Source: Rhizobium hidalgonense
GTDB lineage: Bacteria; Pseudomonadota; Alphaproteobacteria; Rhizobiales; Rhizobiaceae
Reading direction: 5' to 3'
Assembly: GCF_002914525.1 (NCBI RefSeq)
Contig: NZ_LODW01000053.1
Span: 46,702-110,701, forward strand
DNA length: 64,000 bases
Made by a program: the position numbers and the translations under genes. Below the pieces are notes generated by a model. It saw only the letters and a list, made by a program, of their open reading frames with translations. It was not told the origin of the DNA and made no database searches. Below, piece after piece: positions 1 to 8,756 of the stretch. Numbering within the stretch: position 1 is the stretch's first letter; every line of letters starts with the position of its first letter.

Positions 1-417
1 GCTGGAATGAATCCTGAGGACGCCCGGCAGGGTCGATAATATTTCCTTGTGGATGCGCTCGAACTCGCCCGGACTGGCCACCTCCACGCGCAGGAGATAG
101 TCGGAACCGCCCGTCATCAGAAAACATTCGCGGAGCTCGGGATGCCGGCGGACCGCCGCTTCGAAGCGATCGAGATGGTCCTCCGTCTGTCGCTCGAGCG
201 TGATGTTGATGATCACGGCGATCATCTCGTCCGCATTGCCGGCGTCCACCAGCGCCGTATAGCCGCGGATCACTCCCGATTTTTCCATGATCTTGATGCG
301 CCTGAGGCAGGCGGAGGGCGACAGGCCGATCTCGGCGGCGAGCTTGGCATTGCTCATGCGCGCATCGAGGCGCAGCAGCCTCAGTATATTGCGATCGATC
401 GTATCGAGAGCGGTCAT
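1..417 (-). CDS. Lrp/AsnC-family transcriptional regulator, 3' end outside the window
   Basis: Reading leftward from the ATG at 417 gives MTALDTIDRNILRLLRLDAR and then an open frame to the window edge (139 residues seen). Residues 1-60 form the AsnC-type helix-turn-helix (LSNAKLAAEIGLSPSACLRR-like segment with S-AC-RR). The rest matches the Lrp ligand-sensing domain, with the conserved G-S-DYLLRV strand near residue 110. It diverges from alanine racemase and D-amino-acid dehydrogenase. This is the usual position of the alanine-responsive activator of dad operons (DadR type), so control of D/L-alanine catabolism is inferred. The C-terminus is missing only because the window starts here. Confidence 0.9.
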   Translation of the reverse strand, partial: MTALDTIDRNILRLLRLDARMSNAKLAAEIGLSPSACLRRIKIMEKSGVIRGYTALVDAGNADEMIAVIINITLERQTEDHLDRFEAAVRRHPELRECFLMTGGSDYLLRVEVASPGEFERIHKEILSTLPGVLRIHSS

Positions 418-438
418 GATGGATCATTCTAAATCTTC

Positions 439-476
439 AATTATTGTGCGGATATTAGGTAAATCATGCAATAATT
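439..476. promoter_or_regulatory. Inverted repeat between the Lrp gene and alr, candidate Lrp operator
   Basis: AATTATTG at 439-446 is matched by CAATAATT at 469-476, a perfect 8-bp inverted repeat with a 22-bp AT-rich spacer. It lies in the 124-bp region shared by the two divergent genes. Lrp/AsnC proteins bind AT-rich imperfect palindromes in such regions, so it is a good candidate operator. Function is inferred. Confidence 0.5.
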
Positions 477-541
477 AGCTGCTGAATGATAGGCAATTTC
501 GCTCGTTGTTTCATAAACTTTCTCGAGATCGAGGGATGGAT

Positions 542-1675
542 ATGGACAGCGATATTTTGGTTTCCCGGACACGCACCATCACGACCGCGCAGGGCGCCAC
601 CGGCTATCTGAGAATCGATCTTGCCGCGCTCGGCCGCAACTACCGCAAGCTCGTATCGATGCTGACGCCGGTCCGCGCGGGGGCCGTCGTCAAGGCAGAC
701 GCCTACGGCCTCGGCGCCGAGCGGGTCGCCTCAACGCTCTACGGTGAAGGCTGCCGGCATTTCTTCGTCGCCCAGTTCGTCGAGGCCGTCAGGCTGCGGC
801 CGACCCTTGCGAACGACGCCCAGATTTTCGTGCTGAACGGCTTGCAGCCGGGCAATGAGATCGCCTGCGCCGAGAGGGGCATCGTCCCGGTTCTCAACTC
901 GCTGGCCCAGTGGCGGCAGTGGTCGGCGACGGCGCGCATGCTGAAGCGCTGCCTGCCTGCCGTCCTGCAATTCGACACCGGCATGTCGCGGCTCGGCTTT
1001 CCCCGGGAAGAACGAGCCGAACTGGCGGCAGCGCTTGGCGACGGCAGCAATGTCGAAATACTGTTCATCATGAGCCATCTGGCCTCGGCCGACGATATGG
1101 AGAGCGACCAGAACGGCGAGCAATGTGCCGAAATGTCCTGCATCGCCGACGAGTTCCCGGGCTTCGACCTGTCCTTCGCCAATTCCGGAGCGGTCTTTCT
1201 CGGCGACGCCTATCACGGCGTGCTTGCCCGCCCCGGCATCGCGCTTTACGGCGGTGCGCCGAACGCCGGCGCGAACAACCCGATGGAGCCGGTCGTCAGC
1301 CTCACCGTCGCCGTCGTGCAGACCCGCACCGTGCCGGCAGGCACGAAAGTCGGCTATGGCGGCGCGTATGTCACGCAGCGAGAAATGCGTCTCGCGACGA
1401 TCGCCGCAGGCTATGCCGACGGTCTGCCCAGATCGCTCGGCGACCGTGGCGCCGTCTATTTCAACGGCACCCGGCTGCCGATCGTCGGCCGCGTCTCGAT
1501 GGACAGCGTGACCGTCGACGTGTCGGCGCTACCCGAAGGCGCCCTGACGCTGGGTAGTCTGGTCGAAGTGCTCGGCCCCAGCCAGACGCTCGAGGACATC
1601 GCCCGCGATGCCGGCACCATATCTTACGAAATCCTAACCGGTCTGGGCGATCGTTACGACAGGCAATATCGCTGA
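542..1675 (+). CDS. Alanine racemase, catabolic (Alr/DadX family)
   Basis: PLP-dependent interconversion of L- and D-alanine in the cytoplasm. The N-terminal TIM-barrel holds the PLP-lysine motif [11 protein letters not shown] (Lys about 51). The C-terminal beta domain carries GYADG and the RVSMD segment near the catalytic tyrosine region. At 377 residues the length is normal. The ATG at 542 is chosen because GAGGG at 531-535 sits about 7 nt upstream; the in-frame ATG at 536 is too close to that ribosome site, and a TTG at 506 would add 12 residues. dadA follows 31 bp downstream on the same strand. The pair, next to an Lrp regulator, points to use of L-alanine as a carbon and nitrogen source rather than only cell-wall D-alanine supply. 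Confidence 0.92.
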   Translation: MDSDILVSRTRTITTAQGATGYLRIDLAALGRNYRKLVSMLTPVRAGAVVKADAYGLGAERVASTLYGEGCRHFFVAQFVEAVRLRPTLANDAQIFVLNGLQPGNEIACAERGIVPVLNSLAQWRQWSATARMLKRCLPAVLQFDTGMSRLGFPREERAELAAALGDGSNVEILFIMSHLASADDMESDQNGEQCAEMSCIADEFPGFDLSFANSGAVFLGDAYHGVLARPGIALYGGAPNAGANNPMEPVVSLTVAVVQTRTVPAGTKVGYGGAYVTQREMRLATIAAGYADGLPRSLGDRGAVYFNGTRLPIVGRVSMDSVTVDVSALPEGALTLGSLVEVLGPSQTLEDIARDAGTISYEILTGLGDRYDRQYR

Positions 1676-1706
1676 GAAGCCCCGCGGCTCCATCATTGGG
1701 AAGATC

Positions 1707-2963
1707 ATGAAAGTCATTGTTCTGGGGGCCGGTATCGTCGGCGTCACATCCGCCTATCAGTTGGCCAAATCAGGTCATGAGGTCACGGTCGTCGACCGGC
1801 AGAAAGGCCCGGCGCTGGAAACGAGCTTTGCCAATGCGGGCGAAGTCTCCTTCGGCTATTGCTCGCCATGGGCAGCGCCCGGCATCCCTGCCAAGGCGAT
1901 GAAGTGGCTGTTCATGAAACATGCGCCGCTCATCCTCCGCCCGAAGCTCGACATGGCTATGCTCTCCTGGATGACGAGGATGTTGTCGAACTGCACCTCC
2001 GAGCGTTATGCGATCAACAAGAGCCGCATGCTGCGTCTTGCCGATTACAGCCGCATCGCGCTGGCCGATCTTCGCGCCGAGACCGGCATCGCCTATGACG
2101 AACGCATGCAGGGAACGCTGCAGCTGTTCCGCACGCAGCAGCAGCTCGAGGCCTCTGCCAAGGACGTCAAGGCGCTGGCGGCCGACGGTATTCCCTATGA
2201 GGTGCTGGATCGGGACGGCTGCATCCGCTTCGAGCCGGCATTGAAGCACGTGCGCGACAAGATCGTCGGCGGTTTGCTGACGCCGAAGGACGAAACCGGC
2301 GACTGCTTCAAGTTCACCAATGCGCTGGCCGCCAAAGCCGAGGCGCTCGGCGTCCGCTTCGCCTATGGCACGACGATCAAGGCGCTGGATGTCGAGGCCG
2401 GCCGCGTGCGCGGCGTCATCACCGATCGCGAGCGCGAGCGGATGAGCGCGGAGGCTGTGGTTGTTGCGCTCGGCAGCTATTCGCCGCTGCTGCTCAGGCC
2501 GTTCGGGATCAAATTGCCGGTCTATCCTGTAAAGGGCTATTCGCTCACCATCCCGATCACTGATGCGTCGCGCGCACCGGAATCGACCGTCATGGACGAA
2601 ACCTACAAGATCGCAATCACCCGGCTCGGCGACCGCATCCGCGTCGGCGGCATGGCTGAAATCTCGGGCTATACCAACGATCTGGGGTTCGCCCGCCGCA
2701 GCACGCTGGAACATTCGGTCACCGATCTCTTCCCCGGCGGCGACGTTTCTAAGGCGTCCTTCTGGTCCGGCCTGCGCCCGATGACGCCGGACGGTACGCC
2801 GGTGATCGGTCCGACGAAGATCACCGGCCTCTTCCTCAACACCGGCCACGGCACGCTCGGCTGGACGATGAGCACCGGTTCGGCGCGGTTGATCAGCGAT
2901 CTGGTCGGTGGTCGCACGCCTGAAATCGACGCGCGGGATCTCGCAATCAATCGATACCGCTGA
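1707..2963 (+). CDS. dadA: D-amino acid dehydrogenase small subunit
   Basis: A flavoprotein that oxidises D-alanine and other D-amino acids to 2-oxo acids and ammonia, passing electrons to the respiratory chain at the inner membrane face. The 418 residues fit the family. The FAD-binding GAGIVG lies at residues 7-12. The DAO-fold body carries the typical YPVKGYSLT segment, and the C-terminal [14 protein letters not shown] and [12 protein letters not shown] motifs are those of DadA. It follows alr at 31 bp and is very probably co-transcribed with it. Racemase plus dehydrogenase convert L-alanine to pyruvate and ammonia. An AraC regulator begins 82 bp after the stop. Confidence 0.93.
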   Translation: MKVIVLGAGIVGVTSAYQLAKSGHEVTVVDRQKGPALETSFANAGEVSFGYCSPWAAPGIPAKAMKWLFMKHAPLILRPKLDMAMLSWMTRMLSNCTSERYAINKSRMLRLADYSRIALADLRAETGIAYDERMQGTLQLFRTQQQLEASAKDVKALAADGIPYEVLDRDGCIRFEPALKHVRDKIVGGLLTPKDETGDCFKFTNALAAKAEALGVRFAYGTTIKALDVEAGRVRGVITDRERERMSAEAVVVALGSYSPLLLRPFGIKLPVYPVKGYSLTIPITDASRAPESTVMDETYKIAITRLGDRIRVGGMAEISGYTNDLGFARRSTLEHSVTDLFPGGDVSKASFWSGLRPMTPDGTPVIGPTKITGLFLNTGHGTLGWTMSTGSARLISDLVGGRTPEIDARDLAINRYR

Positions 2964-3045
2964 AACCTCGTCAGACGACGCAAAATGCAAAAAATGTTTT
3001 GCGACAATCGCTTATCGCCGATGGGTGTTGTTTTCGAGGTCATGA

Positions 3046-4065
3046 ATGTCCGGTCTTTCCCAAATGCCCGCCAATGGCAGCTCCCTCCACGATCCCGCGA
3101 GGAAACGCCCGTTGTTTTGGGAGACGGCCTTCAGCGGCAGCGATCCGGACGCACTCTCGGAAATATGGTCGACGCCGAATTCCCCGATCAAGGCCGCGGC
3201 GCAAGCCGACGCGCCGATCGCCTACCGCTGCAATTTCGTCTCGACCGAAGAGCTGGCCATCGCCGACTGCGCCTACGATGGCACGATCTCGATCAGGCGG
3301 GAGGCACCCAATGGCAAGCTGATCATATTCCTGCCGCTGGAGGGGAACGCCGTCTTCGATGCGGGCAAGGAGCAGTTCCATTCGGTTCCGGGCTGCGGCA
3401 CCATTCTCGGGGCAGGGCGCGCATCCGGTGCCCGCCTGTTCGGCCGGCGCCGGCATCTCGGCCTGTTCGTCGACCAGGCGAGGATCAACAGACAGCTGGG
3501 GCATATGTTCGAGCGGACGATCGGCGGTGACACCGATTTCCATCCGACGATCGATCTGACGACCGGTTCGGGGCTTGTGTTGGAGCAACTCGCGGTGAAT
3601 CTCTATCGCGGGCTTAGCGGCGATGGGCCGCTGCAGCAGTCGCCTCTCGCTCTGAACGCGCTTTGCGACGCGATGATCTACCTGCTTCTGGAAACATGTC
3701 CCCATCGCTATTCGGAGGCACTTGCGGCCCCCGCTTCGGCGCCGGCTCCTCGCCACGTGAAATGGGCGATCGACTTCATGCGGGAACACATGGCCGAGCC
3801 GATTTCGCTGAGCGACATTGCGACCGCAGCCAAGGTCAGCGTCCGAACCTTGCAACAGGGTTTCCGGCAGTTCAGGAATACCACGCCGATCGCCTACCTG
3901 CATGAACTCCGGATGCTTGCCGCCCATCGCGATTTGCGCGAATCCGGCACGCGCCAAGCCGTCGCCGACATCGCGCTCAGATGGGGATTTACCCATCTCG
4001 GGCGATTTTCAGCCGAGTACCGGAAGCGTTTCGGTCAACTGCCGTCACAGGCCTTGAAGCGCTGA
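3046..4065 (+). CDS. AraC-family transcriptional regulator
   Basis: 339 residues. The N-terminal region resembles the AraC-binding-like sensor domain found in many rhizobial regulators. Two C-terminal helix-turn-helix motifs span about residues 235-335; the second ends with the family signature ADIALRWGFTHLGRFSAEYRKRFGQLPS. The ATG at 3046 starts MSGLSQMPANG, and weaker upstream starts exist. It lies between dadA (same strand) and a convergent aminotransferase, so it could regulate either. The ligand cannot be read from sequence. It has the same architecture as the AraC gene at 54216-55211. Confidence 0.88.
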   Translation: MSGLSQMPANGSSLHDPARKRPLFWETAFSGSDPDALSEIWSTPNSPIKAAAQADAPIAYRCNFVSTEELAIADCAYDGTISIRREAPNGKLIIFLPLEGNAVFDAGKEQFHSVPGCGTILGAGRASGARLFGRRRHLGLFVDQARINRQLGHMFERTIGGDTDFHPTIDLTTGSGLVLEQLAVNLYRGLSGDGPLQQSPLALNALCDAMIYLLLETCPHRYSEALAAPASAPAPRHVKWAIDFMREHMAEPISLSDIATAAKVSVRTLQQGFRQFRNTTPIAYLHELRMLAAHRDLRESGTRQAVADIALRWGFTHLGRFSAEYRKRFGQLPSQALKR

Positions 4066-4134
4066 ACGCCATGCCGGCGGCCGGGTGGTTCCGTCGGTGA
4101 TTCAAATCGCCGACGATACGCGCCGAATGCAGGT

Positions 4135-5466
4135 CTATGCCGCGCGCTTCAGAGCATCGCCGATCGTCGAGACGATCGTGTCGATCTGGCTCTTCTCGAT
4201 GATGAGCGGCGGCGAGAGCGCGATGATGTCGCCGGTCACGCGGATCAGCAGTCCCTTGTTGAAGCAGTCGACGAAGATGTCGTAGGCGCGGGTTCCGGCC
4301 GCCGCTCGGGGCGCCAGTTCTATCGCGCCGACCAGGCCGAGATTGCGGATGTCGACGACGTGAGGCAGGCCCTTCAGCGAATGGAGGCCCTCTTGCCAGT
4401 ATTCGGCAAGCTCGGCTGCGCGGGTCAGCAGCCCTTCTTCCTCGTAGATTTCGAGGGTGGCAAGGCCGGCGGCGCAGGCGACCGGATGCCCGGAATAGGT
4501 ATAGCCGTGGAAAAGCTCGATCGCGTTTTCCGGGCCGACCATCAGGCCGTCATAGACCTTGCGGCTGGCAAAGACCGCGCCCATTGGGATCGCGCCGTTG
4601 GTCAGGCCCTTTGCCGTGGTGACGAGGTCGGGCACGACGCCGAAATAATCGACCGCGAAAGGCGTGCCGAGGCGGCCGAAGCCGGTGATGACCTCGTCGA
4701 AGATCAGCAGGATGCCGTGCTTGTCGGCGGTTGCGCGCAGCTTTTCCAGATAGCCCTTCGGCGGCAGGACCACGCCTGCCGATCCCGACATCGGTTCGAC
4801 GATGACGGCTGCAATGGTTTCGGGACCGTGCAACTGCACCAGCCGTTCCAGATCGTCGGCCAATTCCACGCCGTGGGCCGGCAGGCCCTTCGAAAAGGCA
4901 TTGCGCTCGACGTCGAGCGTATGGCGCATATGATCGGCCGGTATCTGCGGGAAGACCCGCCGGTTGTTGACGAGACCGCCGACGGAAATGCCGCCGAAGC
5001 CGACGCCGTGATATCCCTTCTCGCGGCCGATGATGCGCGTGCGGGTGCCCTGGCCGATCGCGCGCTGATAGGCGATGGCGATCTTCAGCGCCGTATCGAC
5101 CGATTCAGAACCCGAGCCGGTGAAGAAGACCCGGTCGAGCTTGGAATCAGTGCCGCCTGGCGCGTTCGCGGCCAGCTTGGCGGCGAAATCGAAGGCGATC
5201 GGATGGCCCATCTGGAAGGTCGGAGCATAGTCGAGGGTCGAAAGCTGCCGCTCGACGGCCCGGGCGATCTTCTTGCGGCCATGGCCGGCATTGCAGCACC
5301 AGAGGCCGGCGGTGCCGTCCAGCACCTGGTTTCCGTCGACATCGGTGTAATACATGCCGTCTGCGGCGGCCAGGAGCCGCGGCGTCGCCTTGAACTGCCG
5401 GTTCGCGGTGAACGGCATCCAGAAATTTTCGAGTACGGGCGCGTTCGTTTTGCTGATCTGGTCCAT
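4135..5466 (-). CDS. Beta-alanine/omega-amino acid:pyruvate aminotransferase (class III)
   Basis: Class III PLP aminotransferase of 443 residues that moves an amino group from an omega-amino acid such as beta-alanine to pyruvate. The PLP lysine is in TTAKGLTNGAIPMG (Lys286), preceded by the cofactor-contact segment FDEVITGFGR. The N-terminal ENFWMPFTANRQFK stretch is characteristic of omega-amino-acid:pyruvate transaminases. The ATG at 5466 is chosen for its AGGAGG ribosome site 6 nt upstream. It diverges from an XRE-cupin regulator across 142 bp containing a perfect inverted repeat, which suggests local control. Putrescine or taurine as donor cannot be excluded. Confidence 0.88.
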   Translation of the reverse strand: MDQISKTNAPVLENFWMPFTANRQFKATPRLLAAADGMYYTDVDGNQVLDGTAGLWCCNAGHGRKKIARAVERQLSTLDYAPTFQMGHPIAFDFAAKLAANAPGGTDSKLDRVFFTGSGSESVDTALKIAIAYQRAIGQGTRTRIIGREKGYHGVGFGGISVGGLVNNRRVFPQIPADHMRHTLDVERNAFSKGLPAHGVELADDLERLVQLHGPETIAAVIVEPMSGSAGVVLPPKGYLEKLRATADKHGILLIFDEVITGFGRLGTPFAVDYFGVVPDLVTTAKGLTNGAIPMGAVFASRKVYDGLMVGPENAIELFHGYTYSGHPVACAAGLATLEIYEEEGLLTRAAELAEYWQEGLHSLKGLPHVVDIRNLGLVGAIELAPRAAAGTRAYDIFVDCFNKGLLIRVTGDIIALSPPLIIEKSQIDTIVSTIGDALKRAA

Positions 5467-5560
5467 GCTGGCCTCCTGTGGTTGGCGCCGAGAATGGCAA
5501 TTTCCCTTTGTCAAACAAGTCCTTTTCTTTGCTGCTGCAAACTATTGAATCTAAACAAAT

Positions 5561-5586
5561 CAGAATATAGAATTTTGGATATTCTG
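5561..5586. promoter_or_regulatory. Inverted repeat between aminotransferase and XRE regulator, candidate operator
   Basis: CAGAATAT at 5561-5568 and ATATTCTG at 5579-5586 form a perfect 8-bp inverted repeat with a 10-bp spacer. It lies 22 bp before the regulator start and about 95 bp before the divergent aminotransferase start. The half-site centres are about 18 bp apart, near two helical turns, which suits a dimeric XRE repressor. Regulatory role is inferred. Confidence 0.55.
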
Positions 5587-5608
5587 GACAACACAAACGG
5601 ACCAAACC

Positions 5609-6157
5609 ATGTCAGTCGATATCGGCAGCCGCCTTCGCCATCTCCGCATCGCCCATAAGCTTTCCCAGCGTGAACTGGCCAAGCGTACCGGCGTGCCCAA
5701 TTCGACGATTTCACTGATCGAATCGAATGCCTCCAACCCCTCGGTCGGGGCGTTGAAGCGCATTCTCGACGGCATCCCGATCGGGCTGGCGGAGTTCTTC
5801 GCCTTTGAGCCAGAGCGCCCAAGGAAGGCCTTCTATGCGGCGGAAGAACTGGTGGAGATCGGCAAGGGCGCCATTTCCTACAAGCAGGTCGGAGAAAACC
5901 TGTTCGGGCGCAGCCTGCAAATGCTCAAGGAGTGTTACCAGCCGGGCGCCGACACCGGAAAGATTCCGCTTGTTCACGAGGGAGAGGAGGGCGGAATCGT
6001 GCTCTCGGGAAGGCTTGAGGTGACCGTCGACGACGAGCGGCGCATCCTCGGGCCGGGTGACGCTTATTATTTCGAAAGCCGGCGACCGCATCGGTTCCGC
6101 TGCGTCGGGCCGGTGCCTTGCGAAGTCATCAGCGCCTGCACGCCGCCGACGTTTTAG
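5609..6157 (+). CDS. XRE-family regulator with C-terminal cupin domain
   Basis: 182 residues. The helix-turn-helix spans residues 8-60 (LRHLRIAHKLSQRELAKRTG followed by NSTISLIESNASNPSVG). A small cupin sensor domain fills residues 105-180 and ends with DAYYFESRRPHRFRC. This is the PuuR-like architecture used to sense amines or amino acids. The gene diverges from an omega-amino-acid aminotransferase, its likely target. Its stop overlaps the stop of the convergent ProC-like gene by 4 bp. The ligand is unknown. Confidence 0.88.
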   Translation: MSVDIGSRLRHLRIAHKLSQRELAKRTGVPNSTISLIESNASNPSVGALKRILDGIPIGLAEFFAFEPERPRKAFYAAEELVEIGKGAISYKQVGENLFGRSLQMLKECYQPGADTGKIPLVHEGEEGGIVLSGRLEVTVDDERRILGPGDAYYFESRRPHRFRCVGPVPCEVISACTPPTF

Positions 6158-6939
6158 TCCTTGCCCTCGATGCGGGCGAGAACAAGGTCGAGGGCGGCGG
6201 TCAGCGCGGCAATGCCGCCCTTCTTGTCGAAGTCCGAAAGGACCTGCTCGTTCAGTCCGCCCTTGGTGGCGAATTCGCGGCTCAACGCGCTGAATGGCTC
6301 GGCGGCGCCCGCGCTGCTCGCCTTCTGTGCAAGGCCAGCGAAGAGCGGGGCGATGTAGGCCTGTCCCTTCGCCCTTTCAAGCCCGCTTTTTTCCAGCCAG
6401 CCGGCAACCGACTCCATGACGCCGAAATAGGTAGACATGACAGCGCTTGCAGCTGCGAGAAGATCATATTCCTTCCTCGACTGGCATTGCACGGCCGTTC
6501 CGAGTGTGTCGAACAGTGCGGCGACAGCAGTATCCGCCGGATAGACCGCGGTCACGCCCTGCCGGTCTGCGACAAAGGGCAGGGGGATGGCCTGCACGAG
6601 ATTGATATCGGCGCCGATCCACTCCAGCAGGGCCCGGCGCTCGGTCGCCGCAACGAGGCTGACGACCATCTGGCCGTTCCTGAATGAAAGCTCCCGCACC
6701 ACCTCCTCGGCGATCTGCGGCCGTATCGCCAGAAACACCATCTCGCTGCGCTGGACGACCTCCTGATTGTCGCGAGCAATTCTCACGGAGGCGAACTCGG
6801 CCGCAAGTGTCTCGGCGATGTGGGCGCTTCGCGGAGAAACGTGAATGTCGCTGGCATAGGCCGGTTCGGCCAGAAGCCCGCGAACCATAGCTTCGGTGAT
6901 GGCGCCGGTGCCGACGAATCCGATGCTGTTGGCGTTCAT
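6154..6939 (-). CDS. Pyrroline-5-carboxylate reductase-like protein (ProC family)
   Basis: 261 residues in the ProC fold: an N-terminal Rossmann domain with GFVGTGAITEAMVRGLL at residues 5-22, then a helical C-terminal dimerisation domain. ProC reduces 1-pyrroline-5-carboxylate to L-proline with NAD(P)H. The ATG at 6939 (MNANSIGFVG) fits the family; longer readings run into the upstream GntR gene. The GntR stop is 4 bp upstream, so the two form one operon, diverging from a hydroxyproline-type catabolic operon. It may reduce a pyrroline intermediate of that pathway rather than serve proline synthesis. Substrate is inferred only from context. A second ProC-like gene lies at 59557-60351. Confidence 0.82.
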   Translation of the reverse strand: MNANSIGFVGTGAITEAMVRGLLAEPAYASDIHVSPRSAHIAETLAAEFASVRIARDNQEVVQRSEMVFLAIRPQIAEEVVRELSFRNGQMVVSLVAATERRALLEWIGADINLVQAIPLPFVADRQGVTAVYPADTAVAALFDTLGTAVQCQSRKEYDLLAAASAVMSTYFGVMESVAGWLEKSGLERAKGQAYIAPLFAGLAQKASSAGAAEPFSALSREFATKGGLNEQVLSDFDKKGGIAALTAALDLVLARIEGKD

Positions 6940-6943
6940 GTGA

Positions 6944-7663
6944 TCACTCCGCGGCTCGCAGCCGTCCCAGCGCGACATCCGTCGTATAGTTCTCGCGCAT
7001 GAAATTGATGAAATTGTCCTGGAACTGGCGCGTATGGGCGTGAGCGAGTTCGTCGGCCAGATCCACATTCTTGTCCCTGATGGCATTGAGCATGAGCGCA
7101 TGCTCGTCGGTCAGCAGATAGCCCTCATGGGTTCGCTCCAGATACTCGAAATGCAGGTGGAGCATGCGCTGACCCTGCGACAGCAGCTTGTCGTAGAAGG
7201 AGGCCAGATACTGGTTCTTTCCAGCATGAGCGATCGCCATGTGGAATTCCTTGTTGGCCTCCGACATGGCGAGATGATTGCCGGTTCTAACCGCCGCCTC
7301 GAACGACTTCAGCCGCTTGGCGATGATCTTCAGGTCGGTCTCCGTCCGCAGCGCTGCGGCAAGCCGGGTATTCATGCGCTGCGCAATATCGAGCGCCTCG
7401 ACATATTTGGGAAAAGTCGCCACTTCGATCGGCGCGACGATCGTGCTGCGGTTGGAAAGCGTCACCACCAGCTCGTCGGCGCCGAGCCGGATCAAGGCTT
7501 CGCGCACCGGCGATCGCGACATGTCGAAGCGTTCGGCGAGCGTCATCTCGTCGAGCAACTGACCGGGCGGTAAAGCGAGCGACAGGATCTCGTTGCGGAG
7601 CGTTTCATAGACGTTCTTCCAGCCGGTGCCGCGGATGCGTTTCACTTCCGATTCTTCAGACAC
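6944..7663 (-). CDS. GntR-family regulator, FCD subfamily
   Basis: 239 residues. The winged helix-turn-helix occupies about residues 10-75 (LRNEILSLALPPGQLLDEMTLAERFDMSRSPVREAL). An all-helical FCD ligand domain follows to about 225. The start is the GTG at 7663, preceded by AAGGGA. It diverges from the transporter/catabolic operon beginning at 7865 and is cotranscribed with the ProC-like gene. The shared intergenic region holds three GTCGAC-core sites, the likely binding sites. Position and pathway recall HypR of Sinorhizobium hydroxyproline utilisation, but the name is not assigned because a second GntR closes the cluster at 17313. Confidence 0.88.
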   Translation of the reverse strand: MSEESEVKRIRGTGWKNVYETLRNEILSLALPPGQLLDEMTLAERFDMSRSPVREALIRLGADELVVTLSNRSTIVAPIEVATFPKYVEALDIAQRMNTRLAAALRTETDLKIIAKRLKSFEAAVRTGNHLAMSEANKEFHMAIAHAGKNQYLASFYDKLLSQGQRMLHLHFEYLERTHEGYLLTDEHALMLNAIRDKNVDLADELAHAHTRQFQDNFINFMRENYTTDVALGRLRAAE

Positions 7664-7676
7664 TTAAGTCCCTTTC

Positions 7677-7779
7677 TGTCGACGCCAGTCCATTGGGCCA
7701 GAAAAACAGCGTGTCGGCAATGTAATTTTTCCGCTTGACTTTGTCGACACGCTGTTGACATATTTTGTCCAGTCGACAC
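7677..7779. promoter_or_regulatory. Three GTCGAC-core sites in the GntR/transporter intergenic region
   Basis: TGTCGAC at 7677-7683, the palindrome TGTCGACA at 7742-7749 and AGTCGACAC at 7771-7779 share one core. A related GTGTCGG is at 7711-7717. They surround the promoters of the two divergent operons. GntR/FCD repressors often bind short palindromes of this size. Recurrence within 103 bp makes an operator cluster likely, though GTCGAC is not rare in GC-rich DNA. Confidence 0.5.
7735..7764 (+). promoter_or_regulatory. Candidate sigma-70 promoter for the hydroxyproline-type operon
   Basis: TTGACT at 7735-7740 is followed after 18 bp by CATATT, in an AT-rich stretch about 100 bp before the transporter gene. 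A TTGACA at 7755 is an alternative -35 element. The TGTCGACA palindrome lies between the elements, as expected for a repressed promoter. Confidence 0.35.
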
Positions 7780-7864
7780 GCAGCCGACATAAAAATAACA
7801 GAAACGGTTAGAGCCGACGAGTGGAACCGCGCGCTTTCCGCGCACAACAAAAGAGGAATGCCCG

Positions 7865-8695
7865 ATGCTTTCTTTGATAACGTCCGCCTTGCGGGCGCTG
7901 CCTGCGCTCGCCCTGATGGGGGCTCTTTCCGCAACCGCCGCACAGGCTCAGACCACAGAGGGATATTGGCAGGGCGTGCAGAAGGCGGGTACCTTACGCT
8001 GCGGCGCGGCCGTCGCGCCGCCCTATGTCATGCGCGACCCGGCGACGGGCGAATATTCCGGCTTCTTTGCCGATCTCTGCAAGGAATTTGCCGAAGTCCT
8101 GAAGGTGAAGCCCGAATTCGTCGATACGACCTGGGACAATATCGTCGCCGGCCTGCAAGCCGGTAAATGGGACGTGTCGCTTGCGCTCAACCGCACGCCG
8201 GCGCGCGCCATGGCGGTGCAGTTCTCGGTTCCGGCGATGGAGTACCAGATCTCGCTCGCCTATAACAAAAACAATCCGAAAATTGCGGCCGGTGCCGCTT
8301 CGGTTGCCGATATCGACAAGGCAGGCGTGACGCTCGCCGTCATGTCCGGCACGGCGCAGGACAAGGCCATTTCCGCGGTCGTGAAGAACGCCACGATCAT
8401 GCGGCTGCCTGGCAATGACGAGACCCGGCTGGCCGTCACCTCGAAGCGCGCCGACATCCTGGTTGACGCTTCCGACACCAACCAGCTCTTCACCCAATCG
8501 AACCCGGACTGGGCGGTGGCGCTCAACCCGACGCCGGCGCTCGCCAAGCAGGGCGTCGCCTTCGGCCTGCCGCATCAGCTTTCGGCCGCCGACGTCGAAG
8601 TGGTCGACATCTTCCTCGAAGAGAAGGTCGCGACCGGTCACGTCGACGAGCTGATCCGCAAGGCGGTCGACGAAGTGCTCAAGGGCGCAAAGTAA
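7865..8695 (+). CDS. Amino-acid ABC transporter substrate-binding protein (polar amino acid family)
   Basis: Periplasmic solute-binding protein of the family-3 (SBP_bac_3) type, 276 residues. A Sec signal peptide covers residues 1-28 (hydrophobic ALPALALMGALSATAAQA, cleavage after AQA). The mature protein carries GTLRCGAAVAPPYVMRDPATGEYSGFFADLCKEFA, the usual first ligand-binding segment. The ATG at 7865 has AGAGGA upstream. It is first in an operon with an ATPase and two permeases, so it is the specificity component of an importer. The downstream enzymes point to hydroxyproline or a related proline derivative as ligand. Confidence 0.9.
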   Translation: MLSLITSALRALPALALMGALSATAAQAQTTEGYWQGVQKAGTLRCGAAVAPPYVMRDPATGEYSGFFADLCKEFAEVLKVKPEFVDTTWDNIVAGLQAGKWDVSLALNRTPARAMAVQFSVPAMEYQISLAYNKNNPKIAAGAASVADIDKAGVTLAVMSGTAQDKAISAVVKNATIMRLPGNDETRLAVTSKRADILVDASDTNQLFTQSNPDWAVALNPTPALAKQGVAFGLPHQLSAADVEVVDIFLEEKVATGHVDELIRKAVDEVLKGAK

Positions 8696-8702
8696 CCTCG
8701 CC

Positions 8703-8729
8703 GGGCCGGTGCGGGGATCGCGCCGGCCC
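8703..8729 (+). terminator. Hairpin after the substrate-binding protein gene
   Basis: GGGCCGG at 8703-8709 pairs with CCGGCCC at 8723-8729 across a 13-nt loop, starting 8 nt after the stop codon and lacking a T-run. Such stems often protect the abundant binding-protein mRNA 3' end and reduce transcription into the ATPase and permease genes. Partial termination or mRNA stabilisation is inferred. Confidence 0.4.
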
Positions 8730-8756
8730 TCCCAGCTTCGATCATCGGAGATTGGC

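Noticed and set aside
49..432. Plus-strand frame at the left edge
   Set aside because: The opposite strand encodes a convincing Lrp/AsnC protein that runs off the window.
1770..2990. Long open frame antisense to dadA
   Set aside because: It is the arginine/aspartate-rich mirror frame common in GC-rich genes; dadA has full family motifs.
4360..5658. 432-codon plus-strand frame across the aminotransferase
   Set aside because: Lies antisense to a motif-complete class III aminotransferase and has no recognisable domain.
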